Notes under the pieces: model-generated
Database searches by the model: none
Seen by the model: only the letters and a program-made list of their open reading frames with translations
Told to the model about the DNA's origin: nothing
Assembly (NCBI GenBank): GCA_963809795.1
Contig: CAWELN010000021.1
Span: 124,001-188,000, forward strand
Length of the DNA: 64,000 nt
Origin: DASUAS01 sp963809795
GTDB taxonomy: Bacteria > Actinomycetota > Acidimicrobiia > IMCC26256 > DASPTH01
Reading direction: 5' to 3'
In this document: piece after piece, positions 1 to 7,339 of the stretch
Position numbering within the stretch: the first letter of the stretch is position 1
Layout: the number at the start of each line of letters is the position of its first letter
Program-made: the position numbers and the translations under genes

Positions 1-501
1 AACGACGCGCTCCGCCTCAAGGCCGGTCTGCTCTTCGAGCCGGGCATCGTGGTGGTGAACCTGCCCACGCTCGAACAGGACTCCACGTTGCTGACCCGGG
101 CGCCGCGCCGGCACGTGGCGCTGGTGCCCGTGGCGACCCTGCACGAGGGCGCGCGGGAGGCGTTGCGGGTCGCCGAGCTCCTGCGGCCCGACCGGGTGCG
201 GGCGGTGCACATCGCCGAGCTGCCCGAGGACGCCGAGAAGCTCGAGGAGCAGTGGCTGGAGCAGAAGCTGCCCGTGCCGCTCGACGTGGTCGCCGCGCCC
301 TACCGCGAGCTCGGCGAGCCGCTGCTGCACGAGGTCGAGGCGATCAAGGCCGAGGGCGCCGACCTGGTGACGGTGGTGATCGGCGAGTTCGTCCCCAAGT
401 GGTGGCAGCACGGGCTGCACAACCACCGCGCCCTCCAGATGAAGGCCCGCCTGCTGTTCGAGCCGGGCGTGGCGGTCGTGTCGGTGCCCCACCACGTGTG
501 A
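1..501 (+). CDS. APC-type amino acid permease, C-terminal cytosolic part (5' end missing)
   Basis: The reading frame is open from base 1, so the gene starts upstream of the window. About 166 residues remain and no membrane segment is seen. The tail ends in a pattern (WWQHGLHNHRALQMKARLL, then FEPGVAVVSVP) typical of the soluble C-terminal extension of actinobacterial amino acid permeases, a universal-stress-like fold. The first visible residues (ALRLKAGLLFEPGIVVV) are a second copy of the same motif, so the extension appears to be duplicated. The transported substrate cannot be read from this fragment. The family call rests on the tail pattern only. Confidence 0.6.
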   Translation, partial: NDALRLKAGLLFEPGIVVVNLPTLEQDSTLLTRAPRRHVALVPVATLHEGAREALRVAELLRPDRVRAVHIAELPEDAEKLEEQWLEQKLPVPLDVVAAPYRELGEPLLHEVEAIKAEGADLVTVVIGEFVPKWWQHGLHNHRALQMKARLLFEPGVAVVSVPHHV

Positions 502-541
502 GGCACCGACACGCATGAGGGCTGAGGGACGAAGCGGTCCG

Positions 542-943
542 CTACTGGAGCGTGCGCAGGGTCTGGAGCGTGTCCTCGGTGCCGCGGTAGAAGGCGATCT
601 TGCCGTCGCGGAACCGGAACCAGTGGTGCAGGTCCATCGCCGCCGCGGTGCCGGTCGCTCTGGACCGCACACGGAGGCGCACGACGCTGAGCACCGCGTC
701 ACCGTCGGCGGCGATCACCAGCGGCGTGAACTCGTCCACTTCCATGGCCGCGGCGAACTGCTCGAAGAACTCGTCCACCCCGGCGCGTCCGGCGTGCGGG
801 CCCCACCATGGTGCGTCCGTGCCGCCGGCCTCGGTGGCCCAGTCGACGTCGTCGGTGACCGCGTCGAGGACGGTCGGGATGTCGCCACGGCCGAACGCCT
901 CGTACACCGACTGGACGGTCTTGACGTGGTCGTCGCTGCTCAT
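542..943 (-). CDS. SnoaL-like / NTF2-fold protein
   Basis: A 133-residue protein beginning MSSDDHVKTVQSVYEAFGRG and containing the WATEAGG, HAGRAGVDEFF and HHWFRFRDGKI stretches typical of the SnoaL/ketosteroid-isomerase-like fold. Such proteins are small cytosolic enzymes or binding proteins with a conical pocket, and the substrate cannot be inferred. The reading frame stays open far upstream, but homology begins at the ATG at 941-943, which is preceded on its own strand by a purine-rich AGAAAGGGG tract that can serve as ribosome site. The upstream part is shadow of the HAD gene on the other strand. Confidence 0.8.
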   Translation of the reverse strand: MSSDDHVKTVQSVYEAFGRGDIPTVLDAVTDDVDWATEAGGTDAPWWGPHAGRAGVDEFFEQFAAAMEVDEFTPLVIAADGDAVLSVVRLRVRSRATGTAAAMDLHHWFRFRDGKIAFYRGTEDTLQTLRTLQ

Positions 944-1011
944 CGGCAGACCCCTTTCTCGATCGGCATGTCGGGGACTCATTCGCACGCGGCGCGGCGG
1001 CGGATCACGGC

Positions 1012-1017
1012 TAACTT
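1012..1017 (+). promoter_or_regulatory. -10-like element TAACTT for a leaderless HAD gene
   Basis: TAACTT lies seven bases before the ATG at 1025. This places the transcription start at or next to the start codon, a layout repeated throughout the window. Confidence 0.45.
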
Positions 1018-1024
1018 CGCCCCG

Positions 1025-1672
1025 ATGGAGCGGCTCGAACTGGATCTCGCGAACACCGCCGTGTTCCTCGACTTCGACGGCACCATCAGCACCGCCGACG
1101 TCGGCATGCACCTGCTGACCCGGACCGGCGCGCCCGAGTGGCTCGAACTGCACGACCAGTACGAGCGGGGCGAGATCGGCAGCCGGGAGTGCATCTTCGA
1201 CCAGTGGGCCATGGTCGAGGGGGACGAGGCCTCGCTGCGTGCGATCGCGGCCGAGGTGCCGCTCGACCCCGACTTCCCACGCCTGGTCGGCGACCTGCGC
1301 GCCGCCGGCGCCGAGCTCACCGTGGTGTCGGACGGGTTCGGCTTCTACGTCGACGACGCCTGTGCGCCGCTCGGGATCGACGTGCTCACCAACGCGGTCG
1401 ACTTCTCGACCGGCGAGCTCCGGTTCCCCCATGAGGACCGGTGCTGCCCCTGCTCGTCGTGTGGCGTCTGCAAGCAGGCGCCGATCAAGGACGCGCAGTA
1501 CCGCGGCCGCACGACGGTGCTGGTCGGCGACGGCGCCAGCGACCGCAAGGCGGCCCTGCTCGCCGACATCGTGCTGGCGAAGGGGCCGCTCGCGTCGTGG
1601 TGTGCCGCGTTCGGCGTCGCGTGCACACCGTTCGAGACCCTCGACGACGTGCACCGGATGCTGCTCGGATGA
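1025..1672 (+). CDS. HAD-superfamily phosphatase, MtnX/SerB-like
   Basis: A 215-residue haloacid-dehalogenase-fold phosphatase. Motif I is DFDGT near residue 19 (nucleophile Asp), motif II is the VVSDGFGFY segment, and motif IV is GDGASDRKAAL near the C terminus. The overall shape matches the HAD-IB group that includes 2-hydroxy-3-keto-5-methylthiopentenyl-1-phosphate phosphatase (MtnX) and phosphoserine phosphatase. A cap-region cluster of five cysteines (residues 140, 141, 143, 146 and 149, reading CCPCSSCGVCK) could bind a metal. The stop codon overlaps the ATG of the following RpiB-like gene (ATGA), so the two are translationally coupled and probably act on related phosphorylated sugars. 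The exact substrate is not known. Confidence 0.8.
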   Translation: MERLELDLANTAVFLDFDGTISTADVGMHLLTRTGAPEWLELHDQYERGEIGSRECIFDQWAMVEGDEASLRAIAAEVPLDPDFPRLVGDLRAAGAELTVVSDGFGFYVDDACAPLGIDVLTNAVDFSTGELRFPHEDRCCPCSSCGVCKQAPIKDAQYRGRTTVLVGDGASDRKAALLADIVLAKGPLASWCAAFGVACTPFETLDDVHRMLLG

Positions 1673-2082
1673 AGGTCGCGTTCGGCACCGACGAGCGCAC
1701 GTCGCTCACCGACGCGGTGCGGTGCGACCTCGAGGCGCGTGGCCACGACGTCATCGCAGCCGCCGAGGGCGAGTGGGCCGCGGTGGGTGCCCGGGTCGGC
1801 GAGCTGGTGGCGTCGGGCGAGTGCGCGACCGGCGTGCTCTTCTGCTGGACGGGCACGGGCGCGTCGATCGCCGCCAACAAGGTGCGCGGCGTGCGTGCCG
1901 CGCTCTGCACCGACGCCGCGACCGCGGCCGGCGCGCGCGAGTGGAACGACGCCAACGTGCTCGTGATGGGCTACATGGGCCTGGTGACCGAGGACGCAGT
2001 GGCGGGCATCCTCGACGCCTGGTTCCGCGCCGCGCCGAAGCCGGAGGCGGCGGAGCAGATCGCCCGACTGGAGCAGGGGTAG
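1669..2082 (+). CDS. RpiB/LacAB-family sugar-phosphate isomerase-like protein
   Basis: A 137-residue protein of the RpiB/LacA/LacB fold: AFGTDE at the N terminus, CWTGTGASIAANK in the middle (Cys59 and Thr61 align with the RpiB catalytic Cys and Thr), and EWNDANVLVMG. Two histidines that serve ribose-5-phosphate isomerase B are missing. The N-terminal DH is DE here (Glu9), and the HNDAN motif is WNDAN (Trp92). The C-G-T-G anion-hole motif is also C-W-T-G. These changes argue against simple ribose-5-phosphate isomerisation and for another sugar phosphate or a lost activity. It overlaps the upstream HAD phosphatase by four bases. Confidence 0.75.
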   Translation: MKVAFGTDERTSLTDAVRCDLEARGHDVIAAAEGEWAAVGARVGELVASGECATGVLFCWTGTGASIAANKVRGVRAALCTDAATAAGAREWNDANVLVMGYMGLVTEDAVAGILDAWFRAAPKPEAAEQIARLEQG

Positions 2083-2254
2083 CCGGGCTGCTCAGGCCGG
2101 GAACCCGGAACCTGCGTGGTGCCGAACGGTGTCGACACGTCGGCGTGACCCGCGGGCACGGGCGCGCGCCCTCCCTTCCGGTGACCGGTCGTTCGGGCCC
2201 GGTCTGACCGAATCGACCGGGTCGAGCATCGGGGCGTGCACCGCCCCCGGCGGG

Positions 2255-2260
2255 TAGGTT
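2255..2260 (+). promoter_or_regulatory. -10-like element TAGGTT for rnhB
   Basis: TAGGTT ends seven bases before the GTG at 2268. This supports the GTG, rather than the ATG at 2376, as a leaderless start. Confidence 0.45.
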
Positions 2261-2267
2261 CGGCGCC

Positions 2268-3029
2268 GTGACGACCGCCCCGGTCCTGCCGCCGACGCGA
2301 CCGCCCACGACGCCGCCGGCCGGCGCAGCCGACGCGCCCGACGCACCGGACGCGCCGGCTCGGCCCACCCGTCGGATGGGCCCCACGCTGCGGCTGGAGC
2401 GGAAGTTCTGGGACGCGGGCCACGAGGTGGTCTGCGGCATCGACGAAGTGGGCCGGGGCGCCTGGGCCGGCCCGGTGACGGTCGCGGCGGTGATCCCGGC
2501 GCGGGAGCACGTGCGCGGCGTGCGCGACTCGAAGGAGCTCACCCGCCCCGAGCGGGAGAAGGCGGCGCGGTCGGTGCGGAAGTGGGCCGTCGCCATCGGC
2601 ATCGGCCACGCCTCCTACGAGGAGTGTGACGAGCTCGGCATGACCGCCGCGTTGCGCGCCGCCGGCTTGCGGGCGCTGGCGCAGCTCGACGCGCAGGGCT
2701 ACGTCCCCGATCGGATCGTGCTCGACGGCAACCACGACTACCTCCGGATGCCGTCGAAGGTCACCACCGTGATCAAGGGCGATGCCAAGTGCCTCGCGGT
2801 CGCCGCGGCGTCGTGCGTGGCGAAGGTGACGCGCGACCACATGATGATCGACGAGTCCGAGCACTACCCGCCCTACGACTTCGAGTCGAACGTGGGGTAC
2901 CCGGCGCCCGCGCACAAGTTGGCGCTGGCGGGCTACGGCCCCAGCGCGATCCACCGTCGCTCGTGGATCTTCATGGACTCGCTGTGTTGGCGCGGGGTCC
3001 CGCCTGCACCGGGCCGACTCTTCCTCTAG
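2268..3029 (+). CDS. rnhB: Ribonuclease HII
   Basis: Cytosolic endonuclease that cuts the RNA strand of RNA-DNA hybrids and removes misincorporated ribonucleotides. The catalytic acidic residues are visible: GIDEVGRG (Asp59, Glu60), VLDGNHDY and CVAKVTRDHMM. The catalytic core runs from about residue 40 to the end. The first ~36 residues are an Ala/Pro/Asp-rich low-complexity extension with no homology, so the ATG at 2376 is an alternative start giving a protein closer to the usual length. The GTG at 2268 is preferred because a -10-like TAGGTT sits seven bases upstream. It stands alone, 40 bases before the DinB-like gene. Confidence 0.93.
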   Translation: MTTAPVLPPTRPPTTPPAGAADAPDAPDAPARPTRRMGPTLRLERKFWDAGHEVVCGIDEVGRGAWAGPVTVAAVIPAREHVRGVRDSKELTRPEREKAARSVRKWAVAIGIGHASYEECDELGMTAALRAAGLRALAQLDAQGYVPDRIVLDGNHDYLRMPSKVTTVIKGDAKCLAVAAASCVAKVTRDHMMIDESEHYPPYDFESNVGYPAPAHKLALAGYGPSAIHRRSWIFMDSLCWRGVPPAPGRLFL

Positions 3030-3069
3030 CGTCTGGCACGGAGGGCAGCGGCAACGAGGGGAGCGAGCG

Positions 3070-3636
3070 ATGGTCGACCTTCCTGAGGTGCATGCTCGTG
3101 CGCTCGAGCACGCGCGCCGATCCGTCGCCGGCGTGGGCGACGACCAGTGGGGGAGCTCCTCCGACTGTGAAGGCTGGACGGTGCGGGAGCTCGTGAACCA
3201 CATCGTCACCGGCAACTACTGGGCGGCCGAGCTCGCCGCGGGCCTGTCGATCGAGGACGTGGGGGATCGGCTCGACGGCGACGTGCTGGGCACCGACCCG
3301 CTGCGCGCCTACGACGACTCGTCGATGGTGGCGGCGGCGGCGTTCCGCGCCCCCGGCGCCATGGAGGCACCGTGCGCGGTGTCGTACGGGCCGGTGCCCG
3401 GCGAGGTCTACTGCGGTCACCGGTTCCTCGACGTGCTGATCCACGGATGGGACGTCGCGGCGTCGACCGGGCAGGACACCACGCTCGAACCCGAGCTGGT
3501 CGAGGCGTGCTTCGAGGTGATCGAGCCGCAGCTCGACATGCTCGTCGGCAGTGGCATGTTCGGCACCCGGCTCGACGTCCCGGACGGCGCCGGGCGCCAG
3601 ACCGAGCTGCTCGCGGTGCTCGGTCGTCGCGGTTGA
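3070..3636 (+). CDS. TIGR03086-type DinB-like metal-binding protein (mycothiol isomerase-like fold)
   Basis: A 188-residue four-helix protein of the DinB / mycothiol-dependent maleylpyruvate isomerase N-domain superfamily. Landmarks are CEGWTVRELVNHIV with His44, and GHRFLDVLIHGWDVA with His125 and Asp128. The spacing of these histidines matches the metal site of the family. Members are thought to use a divalent metal to handle thiol cofactors, and actinobacterial members are often linked to mycothiol. Preceded by a purine-rich ribosome site (GAGGGGAGCGAGCG). The reaction is not known. Confidence 0.8.
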   Translation: MVDLPEVHARALEHARRSVAGVGDDQWGSSSDCEGWTVRELVNHIVTGNYWAAELAAGLSIEDVGDRLDGDVLGTDPLRAYDDSSMVAAAAFRAPGAMEAPCAVSYGPVPGEVYCGHRFLDVLIHGWDVAASTGQDTTLEPELVEACFEVIEPQLDMLVGSGMFGTRLDVPDGAGRQTELLAVLGRRG

Positions 3637-3641
3637 CGTCG

Positions 3642-3647
3642 TAGTGT
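3642..3647 (+). promoter_or_regulatory. -10-like element TAGTGT
   Basis: TAGTGT ends six bases before the ATG at 3654. This is consistent with leaderless transcription of the Nfu_N-like gene. Confidence 0.4.
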
Positions 3648-3653
3648 CTGGAC

Positions 3654-4025
3654 ATGGGTCAGTTCATCACCGTGACCGTGCGGCCGGGCGCGTCGCCCAA
3701 CGTCCGCATCTTCGACCTGAACCGCTCCCTGACCGGCATGGCCATCGAGCGGTACGCGTCGATCGACGACGTGAAGGAGGGCGGTGACCGTCCGCCGGAC
3801 GTCCTCGCCCGGCGCCTGTTCGACTTCGGGGCGACCTCGGTGACGGTGTACTCCAGTGCGGTGGCGGTCGCCGCGTCGGTCGACGCGTGGGCGGCGTTGG
3901 AGCCGCGGGTCGTCGAGACCATCGAGCACCTCTTCGGGTACTACGGCGACGACGCCGGGTGGTCGCCGGAATCACTGCGGGCGATCGGGGTGGAGCCGCT
4001 CCCGACCCCCGAACCCACCGCCTGA
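3654..4025 (+). CDS. Nfu/NifU N-terminal-domain-like protein, standalone
   Basis: A 123-residue protein with the shape of the Nfu N-terminal domain. It has an early P-N-x-x-x-F segment (GASPNVRIFDLN), a middle RRLFDFGATSVTVYSSAVAVAAS strand-turn-strand segment, and a WAALEPRVVETIEHLFGYYG helix. In classical Nfu proteins this domain precedes a CxxC scaffold domain that carries an Fe-S cluster. That second domain and any cysteine motif are absent here. It may be an accessory or regulatory protein for Fe-S assembly, but this is inference from fold similarity alone. It lies just upstream of the SOS-controlled imuA' promoter and is separate from it. Confidence 0.55.
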   Translation: MGQFITVTVRPGASPNVRIFDLNRSLTGMAIERYASIDDVKEGGDRPPDVLARRLFDFGATSVTVYSSAVAVAASVDAWAALEPRVVETIEHLFGYYGDDAGWSPESLRAIGVEPLPTPEPTA

Positions 4026-4094
4026 TCGACGAACCGGCGTCACCGGCGTGGGGTCTGACCCCGTCGGCCGGTGCCGGGTGGTGGGGGCCTCCAG

Positions 4095-4124
4095 TTGACG
4101 GATCGAACATACGTTCGATAACGT
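4095..4124 (+). promoter_or_regulatory. imuA'-imuB promoter (-35 TTGACG, -10 TAACGT)
   Basis: TTGACG at 4095-4100 and TAACGT at 4119-4124 are 18 bases apart. The LexA box fills the spacer exactly. The -10 element ends nine bases before the imuA' ATG, giving a near-leaderless transcript. Confidence 0.75.
4103..4118 (+). promoter_or_regulatory. LexA (SOS) box upstream of imuA'
   Basis: TCGAACATACGTTCGA is a perfect match to the actinobacterial SOS-box half-sites TCGAAC and GTTCGA with a four-base centre. It sits between the -35 and -10 elements, so bound LexA would block RNA polymerase until DNA damage. Confidence 0.92.
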
Positions 4125-4133
4125 CGGGGGTCC

Positions 4134-4813
4134 ATGGCGGTGACCCAACTTCCCCGGCGCATCCCCCGGCGCGACGAGCAGGCGCGTGCGCAATTGGAGG
4201 AGGTGGCGCAGGGCGCCCGCCCGCTGGTGCTGGCGCGCGACCGCTCGGTCGCGCTCGACGGTGCCCTCGCCGACCTCGTGCCGGGCGGCGCGGTCGTGCG
4301 GGGCACGGTGCTGCGCGTGGCCGGCGCACCCGGCGCGGGATCGACCACGGTCGCCTTCGAGCTGGCGGCCGCCTTCACCGCGTTGGGGGAGTGGGCGGCG
4401 GCGGTCGATCTCGACGCCACCCTCGGCCTCCTCGCGGCGGCGGAGGCCGGGGTCGCGCTCGAACGGTTCGCGGTGGTCCGGCGGGTTCCCCCCGCCCGCT
4501 GGGCCACCGTGGTGGCGGCCCTGCTCGACGGCGTCAGCCTGGTGCTGGCCGAGGTGCCGCGCGGGGTGCGCCTGGGTGACGCCCGCCGGCTGGAGGCGCG
4601 CGTCCGTGAACGGGAGGCGGTGCTGGTCGCCGCCGAGCCGCACGGCGTCGTGTGGCCCGCCGGTGCGGCCTACGTCGTGCACGCCGCCGCCAGCGCATGG
4701 GACGGCCTGGAACCGGGCGCGGGCGTGCTCGCCGGCCGTCGCCTGCAGGTGCGGGTGGAGGGCCGGGGCAGGCGGCGCGCCCGCGTGCGGGTGAGCTCGC
4801 CCGCGCGGGCTGA
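4134..4813 (+). CDS. imuA: ImuA' mutasome accessory protein (3' end uncertain)
   Basis: First gene of the damage-induced mutasome. ImuA' links the ImuB hub and the DnaE2 polymerase in actinobacterial translesion synthesis. The protein is RecA/SulA-like and contains a nucleotide-loop-like GAPGAGSTT segment in which the usual Walker A lysine is replaced (GAGS instead of GxGK). It is followed by ALGEWAAAVDLDATLGLLAA and SLVLAEVPRGVR. The frame has no stop near imuB and continues to 5381 as proline/arginine-rich nonsense antiphase to imuB. A TGA in another frame at 4811-4813, six bases before the imuB GTG, looks like the natural end, so a base is probably missing near 4740-4810. Controlled by the LexA box just upstream. 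Confidence 0.75.
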
Positions 4814-4816
4814 ACC

Positions 4817-6427
4817 GTGGCCGGCACGCTCGAGGCTGCCGCCACCCGGACCTGCGCGCTGTGGTGCCCCGACTGGCCCGTCGTCGCCGCCCGCCGCCGG
4901 GATCCCGGCCTGGTCGACGCGCCGGTCGTCGTCACCGAGCGCGGCCCGCGGGGGTTGGTGGTGCGCTCGGCGTCGGCCGAGGCCCGCGCGGAGGGTGTGG
5001 CCGTCGGCGTGCGGCGCCGCGAGGCGGAGGCGCGCTGCGCGGGCCTCGTGGTGCTCGATGCCGACGACACCGCCGACGCGCGTGCCTTCGAGCTGGTGGT
5101 CCGCGTGGTGGAGGAGCTCGTGCCGCGCCTGGTGCTCGAGCGGCCCGGCCAGCTGTCGTTCCCGACGCGCGGGCCGTCGCGCTACTTCGGGGGTGACGAC
5201 GCGATGGCGACGCGGATCGTCGCCCGCGTGCGCGAGCTCGCGGTGCCCGACGTGCGCGCCGGCATCGCCGACGGCACCTTCGCCGCGGGGCTGGCGGCGC
5301 GGGCCACCGAGGAGCGGGCGCTCGACGTGGTGGTGGTGCCGCCGGGAACGTCGCCCGCGTTCCTGGCGTCGTGGCCGGTGACGGTGCTGGCCGGTTCGGT
5401 CGACGCCGCCCACGGCGGTGGTGGTGAGCTCGTCGATCTCCTGGCCCGGCTCGGCCTGCGCACCCTCGGGGCGTTCGCCGAGCTGCCGTCCGCCGCCGTG
5501 CACGGGCGCTTCGGCCCCCCGGGCGCGCTCGCCCACCGTCTGGCGCGCGGGGAGGAGGAGCACGAGCCGGTGGCGACGGTGCCACCCGAGGAGCTGCTCG
5601 AGTCGATCGAGCTCGACCCCCCGGCGACGCGCGTCGACGAAGCCGCGTTTGCGGCGAAGATGCTCGCCGACCGGATGCTCGCCCGTCTCGACGCGCTCGG
5701 GCTGTGCTGCGCGCGCGTGATCGTCGAGGCCGAGACCGAGCACGGCGAACGGCTCACGCGCTGCTGGCGGCACGAGGGCGCGCTCACGCCACCGGCGCTG
5801 GTGGCGCGCGTGCGCTGGCAGCTCGACGCGTGGTTGACGACCGACACCGTGACCGCCGGTCTGTCATTGCTGCGGCTGGTGCCCGACGACCTCGGCCCCG
5901 CCACCGGGCGGCAGCTGGGGTTCTGGGGCGGTGACCCCGCCGCCGCCGACCGTGCCGGGCGCACCCTCGCCCGGGTGCAGGGGATGCTCGGTCCCGACGC
6001 GGTCGTCACCGCGGTGCCCGCAGGTGGGCGCACGCCGGTGGAGCGGGTGCGCTGGGTGCCCTGGGGTGAGTCCCGCGACGAGGCGGCGGGCGGCGCGGGG
6101 CTTCCCTGGCCCGGCGCGGTGCCGGGACCGGCACCGGCGCGCGTGTACGACCCGCCGTTGCCTGCCGACCTGCTCGACGCCGACGGCGAACCGGTCACGG
6201 TGTCGGGCCGCGGCGAGCCGTCGGCCGCGCCGGCGGGGTTGTGGTGCGCGGCGTTGCCCGGTGGTGGCGGCGCGTTGGAGTCGTGGAGCGGGCCGTGGGC
6301 CCACGATCTCCGGTGGTGGGACCACCGGCGCCGGCGCGCGCTGTGGCAGGTGGTCGTCGACGGCGGCGTCGCCTGCCTCGTGGTGCTCGAGCGTGGCTGC
6401 GCCGCGGTCGAGGCGATCTACGACTGA
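4817..6427 (+). CDS. imuB: ImuB, non-catalytic Y-family polymerase homologue
   Basis: A 536-residue Y-family DNA polymerase relative that acts as the scaffold of the mutasome and brings DnaE2 to the sliding clamp. The start (LWCPDWPVVAA) and the palm/fingers region resemble Y-family enzymes. The GRQLGFWGG segment (residues 366-372 are QLGFWGG) fits the beta-clamp-binding motif of ImuB proteins. In known ImuB proteins the catalytic acidic residues are lost, and I see no intact acidic triad here. The GTG start lies three bases after a TGA that probably ends imuA', so the two form one SOS-induced operon. The C-terminal ~150 residues, which end in a Trp-rich WSGPWAHDLRWWDHRRRRA segment, correspond to the ImuB partner-binding tail. 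Confidence 0.9.
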   Translation: MAGTLEAAATRTCALWCPDWPVVAARRRDPGLVDAPVVVTERGPRGLVVRSASAEARAEGVAVGVRRREAEARCAGLVVLDADDTADARAFELVVRVVEELVPRLVLERPGQLSFPTRGPSRYFGGDDAMATRIVARVRELAVPDVRAGIADGTFAAGLAARATEERALDVVVVPPGTSPAFLASWPVTVLAGSVDAAHGGGGELVDLLARLGLRTLGAFAELPSAAVHGRFGPPGALAHRLARGEEEHEPVATVPPEELLESIELDPPATRVDEAAFAAKMLADRMLARLDALGLCCARVIVEAETEHGERLTRCWRHEGALTPPALVARVRWQLDAWLTTDTVTAGLSLLRLVPDDLGPATGRQLGFWGGDPAAADRAGRTLARVQGMLGPDAVVTAVPAGGRTPVERVRWVPWGESRDEAAGGAGLPWPGAVPGPAPARVYDPPLPADLLDADGEPVTVSGRGEPSAAPAGLWCAALPGGGGALESWSGPWAHDLRWWDHRRRRALWQVVVDGGVACLVVLERGCAAVEAIYD

Positions 6428-6457
6428 CCTCGCCGGGGTGGGGCGCCGAGTCGGGAG

Positions 6458-6793
6458 TCAGAGGTCGATGGCGACGGGGAGGGCGCGGGCGCGCCAGGAG
6501 ACGAGCTCGCCGGCGTAGCGGGGCTGGTACTTGTCGAACACGAGCGTGCGGGCGCGTTCGTCCTCCGCCGGATCGTCGATCACCCGCCCGCGCCCCGTGT
6601 GCGTCACGTCGCCCATCCGGACGGTCACACGCGGTTCCGCCTGCAGGTTGCGTACCCAGTCGGAGGCGTCGCCGGCCCCCGCGAGCAGGTAGAGGGTGTC
6701 GCGGTCACGGGCGTACCAGATCTCGATCTCGTGGTCGTTCCCGGTGACGCGGCCGCGCGTGGTCAGGTAGCAGTAGTCGTCGTCACCCGCCAT
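6458..6793 (-). CDS. Deazaflavin (F420)-dependent nitroreductase-family protein
   Basis: A 111-residue split-barrel protein. The stretch YLTTRGRVTGNDHEIEIWYA, then LYLLAGAGDASDWVRNLQA and VTVRMGD, is diagnostic for the F420H2-dependent nitroreductase/quinone-reductase (Ddn-like) family of actinobacteria. Members reduce quinones or other acceptors with reduced F420 at the membrane or in the cytosol. It faces imuB tail to tail (30 bases apart) and lies 17 bases downstream of the VOC-family gene on the same strand. Substrate unknown. Confidence 0.8.
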   Translation of the reverse strand: MAGDDDYCYLTTRGRVTGNDHEIEIWYARDRDTLYLLAGAGDASDWVRNLQAEPRVTVRMGDVTHTGRGRVIDDPAEDERARTLVFDKYQPRYAGELVSWRARALPVAIDL

Positions 6794-6810
6794 GGGTCAC
6801 GCGCGCGGGG

Positions 6811-7290
6811 TCACGCGTCGGCGACGCGCTCGTAGCCCACCGCCGGCGTGCCCGGGGGCTTGAGGTCCTCGGGCCCGGTGCCGGCGCGGTCGAGCAGGAC
6901 CTCGCCCTCGAGCCCGTCGGGATCGACGAAGAACAGGCTGATGGCGACGCCGAAGTCGGTGACGAAGCCGTCGGTGCAGCCGCGGGTGATCAGCCGCTCG
7001 CGGATGAGGTCGAACGCGGTCTGTGACGCCGCCTGGAGGCCGATGTGGTCGATCCGGCCCCGGCCGAACATCGGGGTCTGGTGCTCGGCCTCGGTGTTCC
7101 CGGGCAGCTCGAACACGTTGAGCTGGGTGTGGGGGCCGACGGTCACGAACGACAACCGCCCCTGCTGCTCGCCCTCGCTGGTCGTCTCGTCGGCGAAGAC
7201 CTCGGCGTCGAACACGTCGCGGTAGAAGGCGTGCAGCCGGTCGGTGTCCTTGGTGAGCACGGCCACGTGGTTGATGCCTGACAACAACAT
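6811..7290 (-). CDS. VOC-family (glyoxalase/dioxygenase-fold) protein
   Basis: A 159-residue vicinal-oxygen-chelate protein. INHVAVLTKDTDRLHAFYRDVFDAE opens the first beta-alpha-beta-beta-beta unit. The second unit contains RIDHIGLQAA and ends FFVDPDGLEGEVLL, with His and Glu at the usual metal positions. Members are metal-dependent isomerases, dioxygenases or lyases, and the reaction here is not known. The start is the ATG at 7288-7290, which has a -10-like TACCAT (7298-7303) seven bases upstream. Its promoter lies beside the divergent SOS promoter of dnaE2, but it has no LexA box of its own beyond the shared intergenic region. Confidence 0.8.
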   Translation of the reverse strand: MLLSGINHVAVLTKDTDRLHAFYRDVFDAEVFADETTSEGEQQGRLSFVTVGPHTQLNVFELPGNTEAEHQTPMFGRGRIDHIGLQAASQTAFDLIRERLITRGCTDGFVTDFGVAISLFFVDPDGLEGEVLLDRAGTGPEDLKPPGTPAVGYERVADA

Positions 7291-7297
7291 GGCCCCG

Positions 7298-7303
7298 ATG
7301 GTA
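7298..7303 (-). promoter_or_regulatory. -10-like element TACCAT for the VOC gene
   Basis: Read on the minus strand, TACCAT ends seven bases before the start codon at 7290. This fits the leaderless pattern of the window. Confidence 0.4.
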
Positions 7304-7339
7304 TGGCCGACCGGGGCGGGCGGTCCGGGCCGGGCCCGG

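Noticed and set aside
7090..7110. CGAACACGTT in the VOC gene as a third LexA site
   Set aside because: The half-sites are not intact (GTTGAG instead of GTTCGA) and it lies inside coding sequence.
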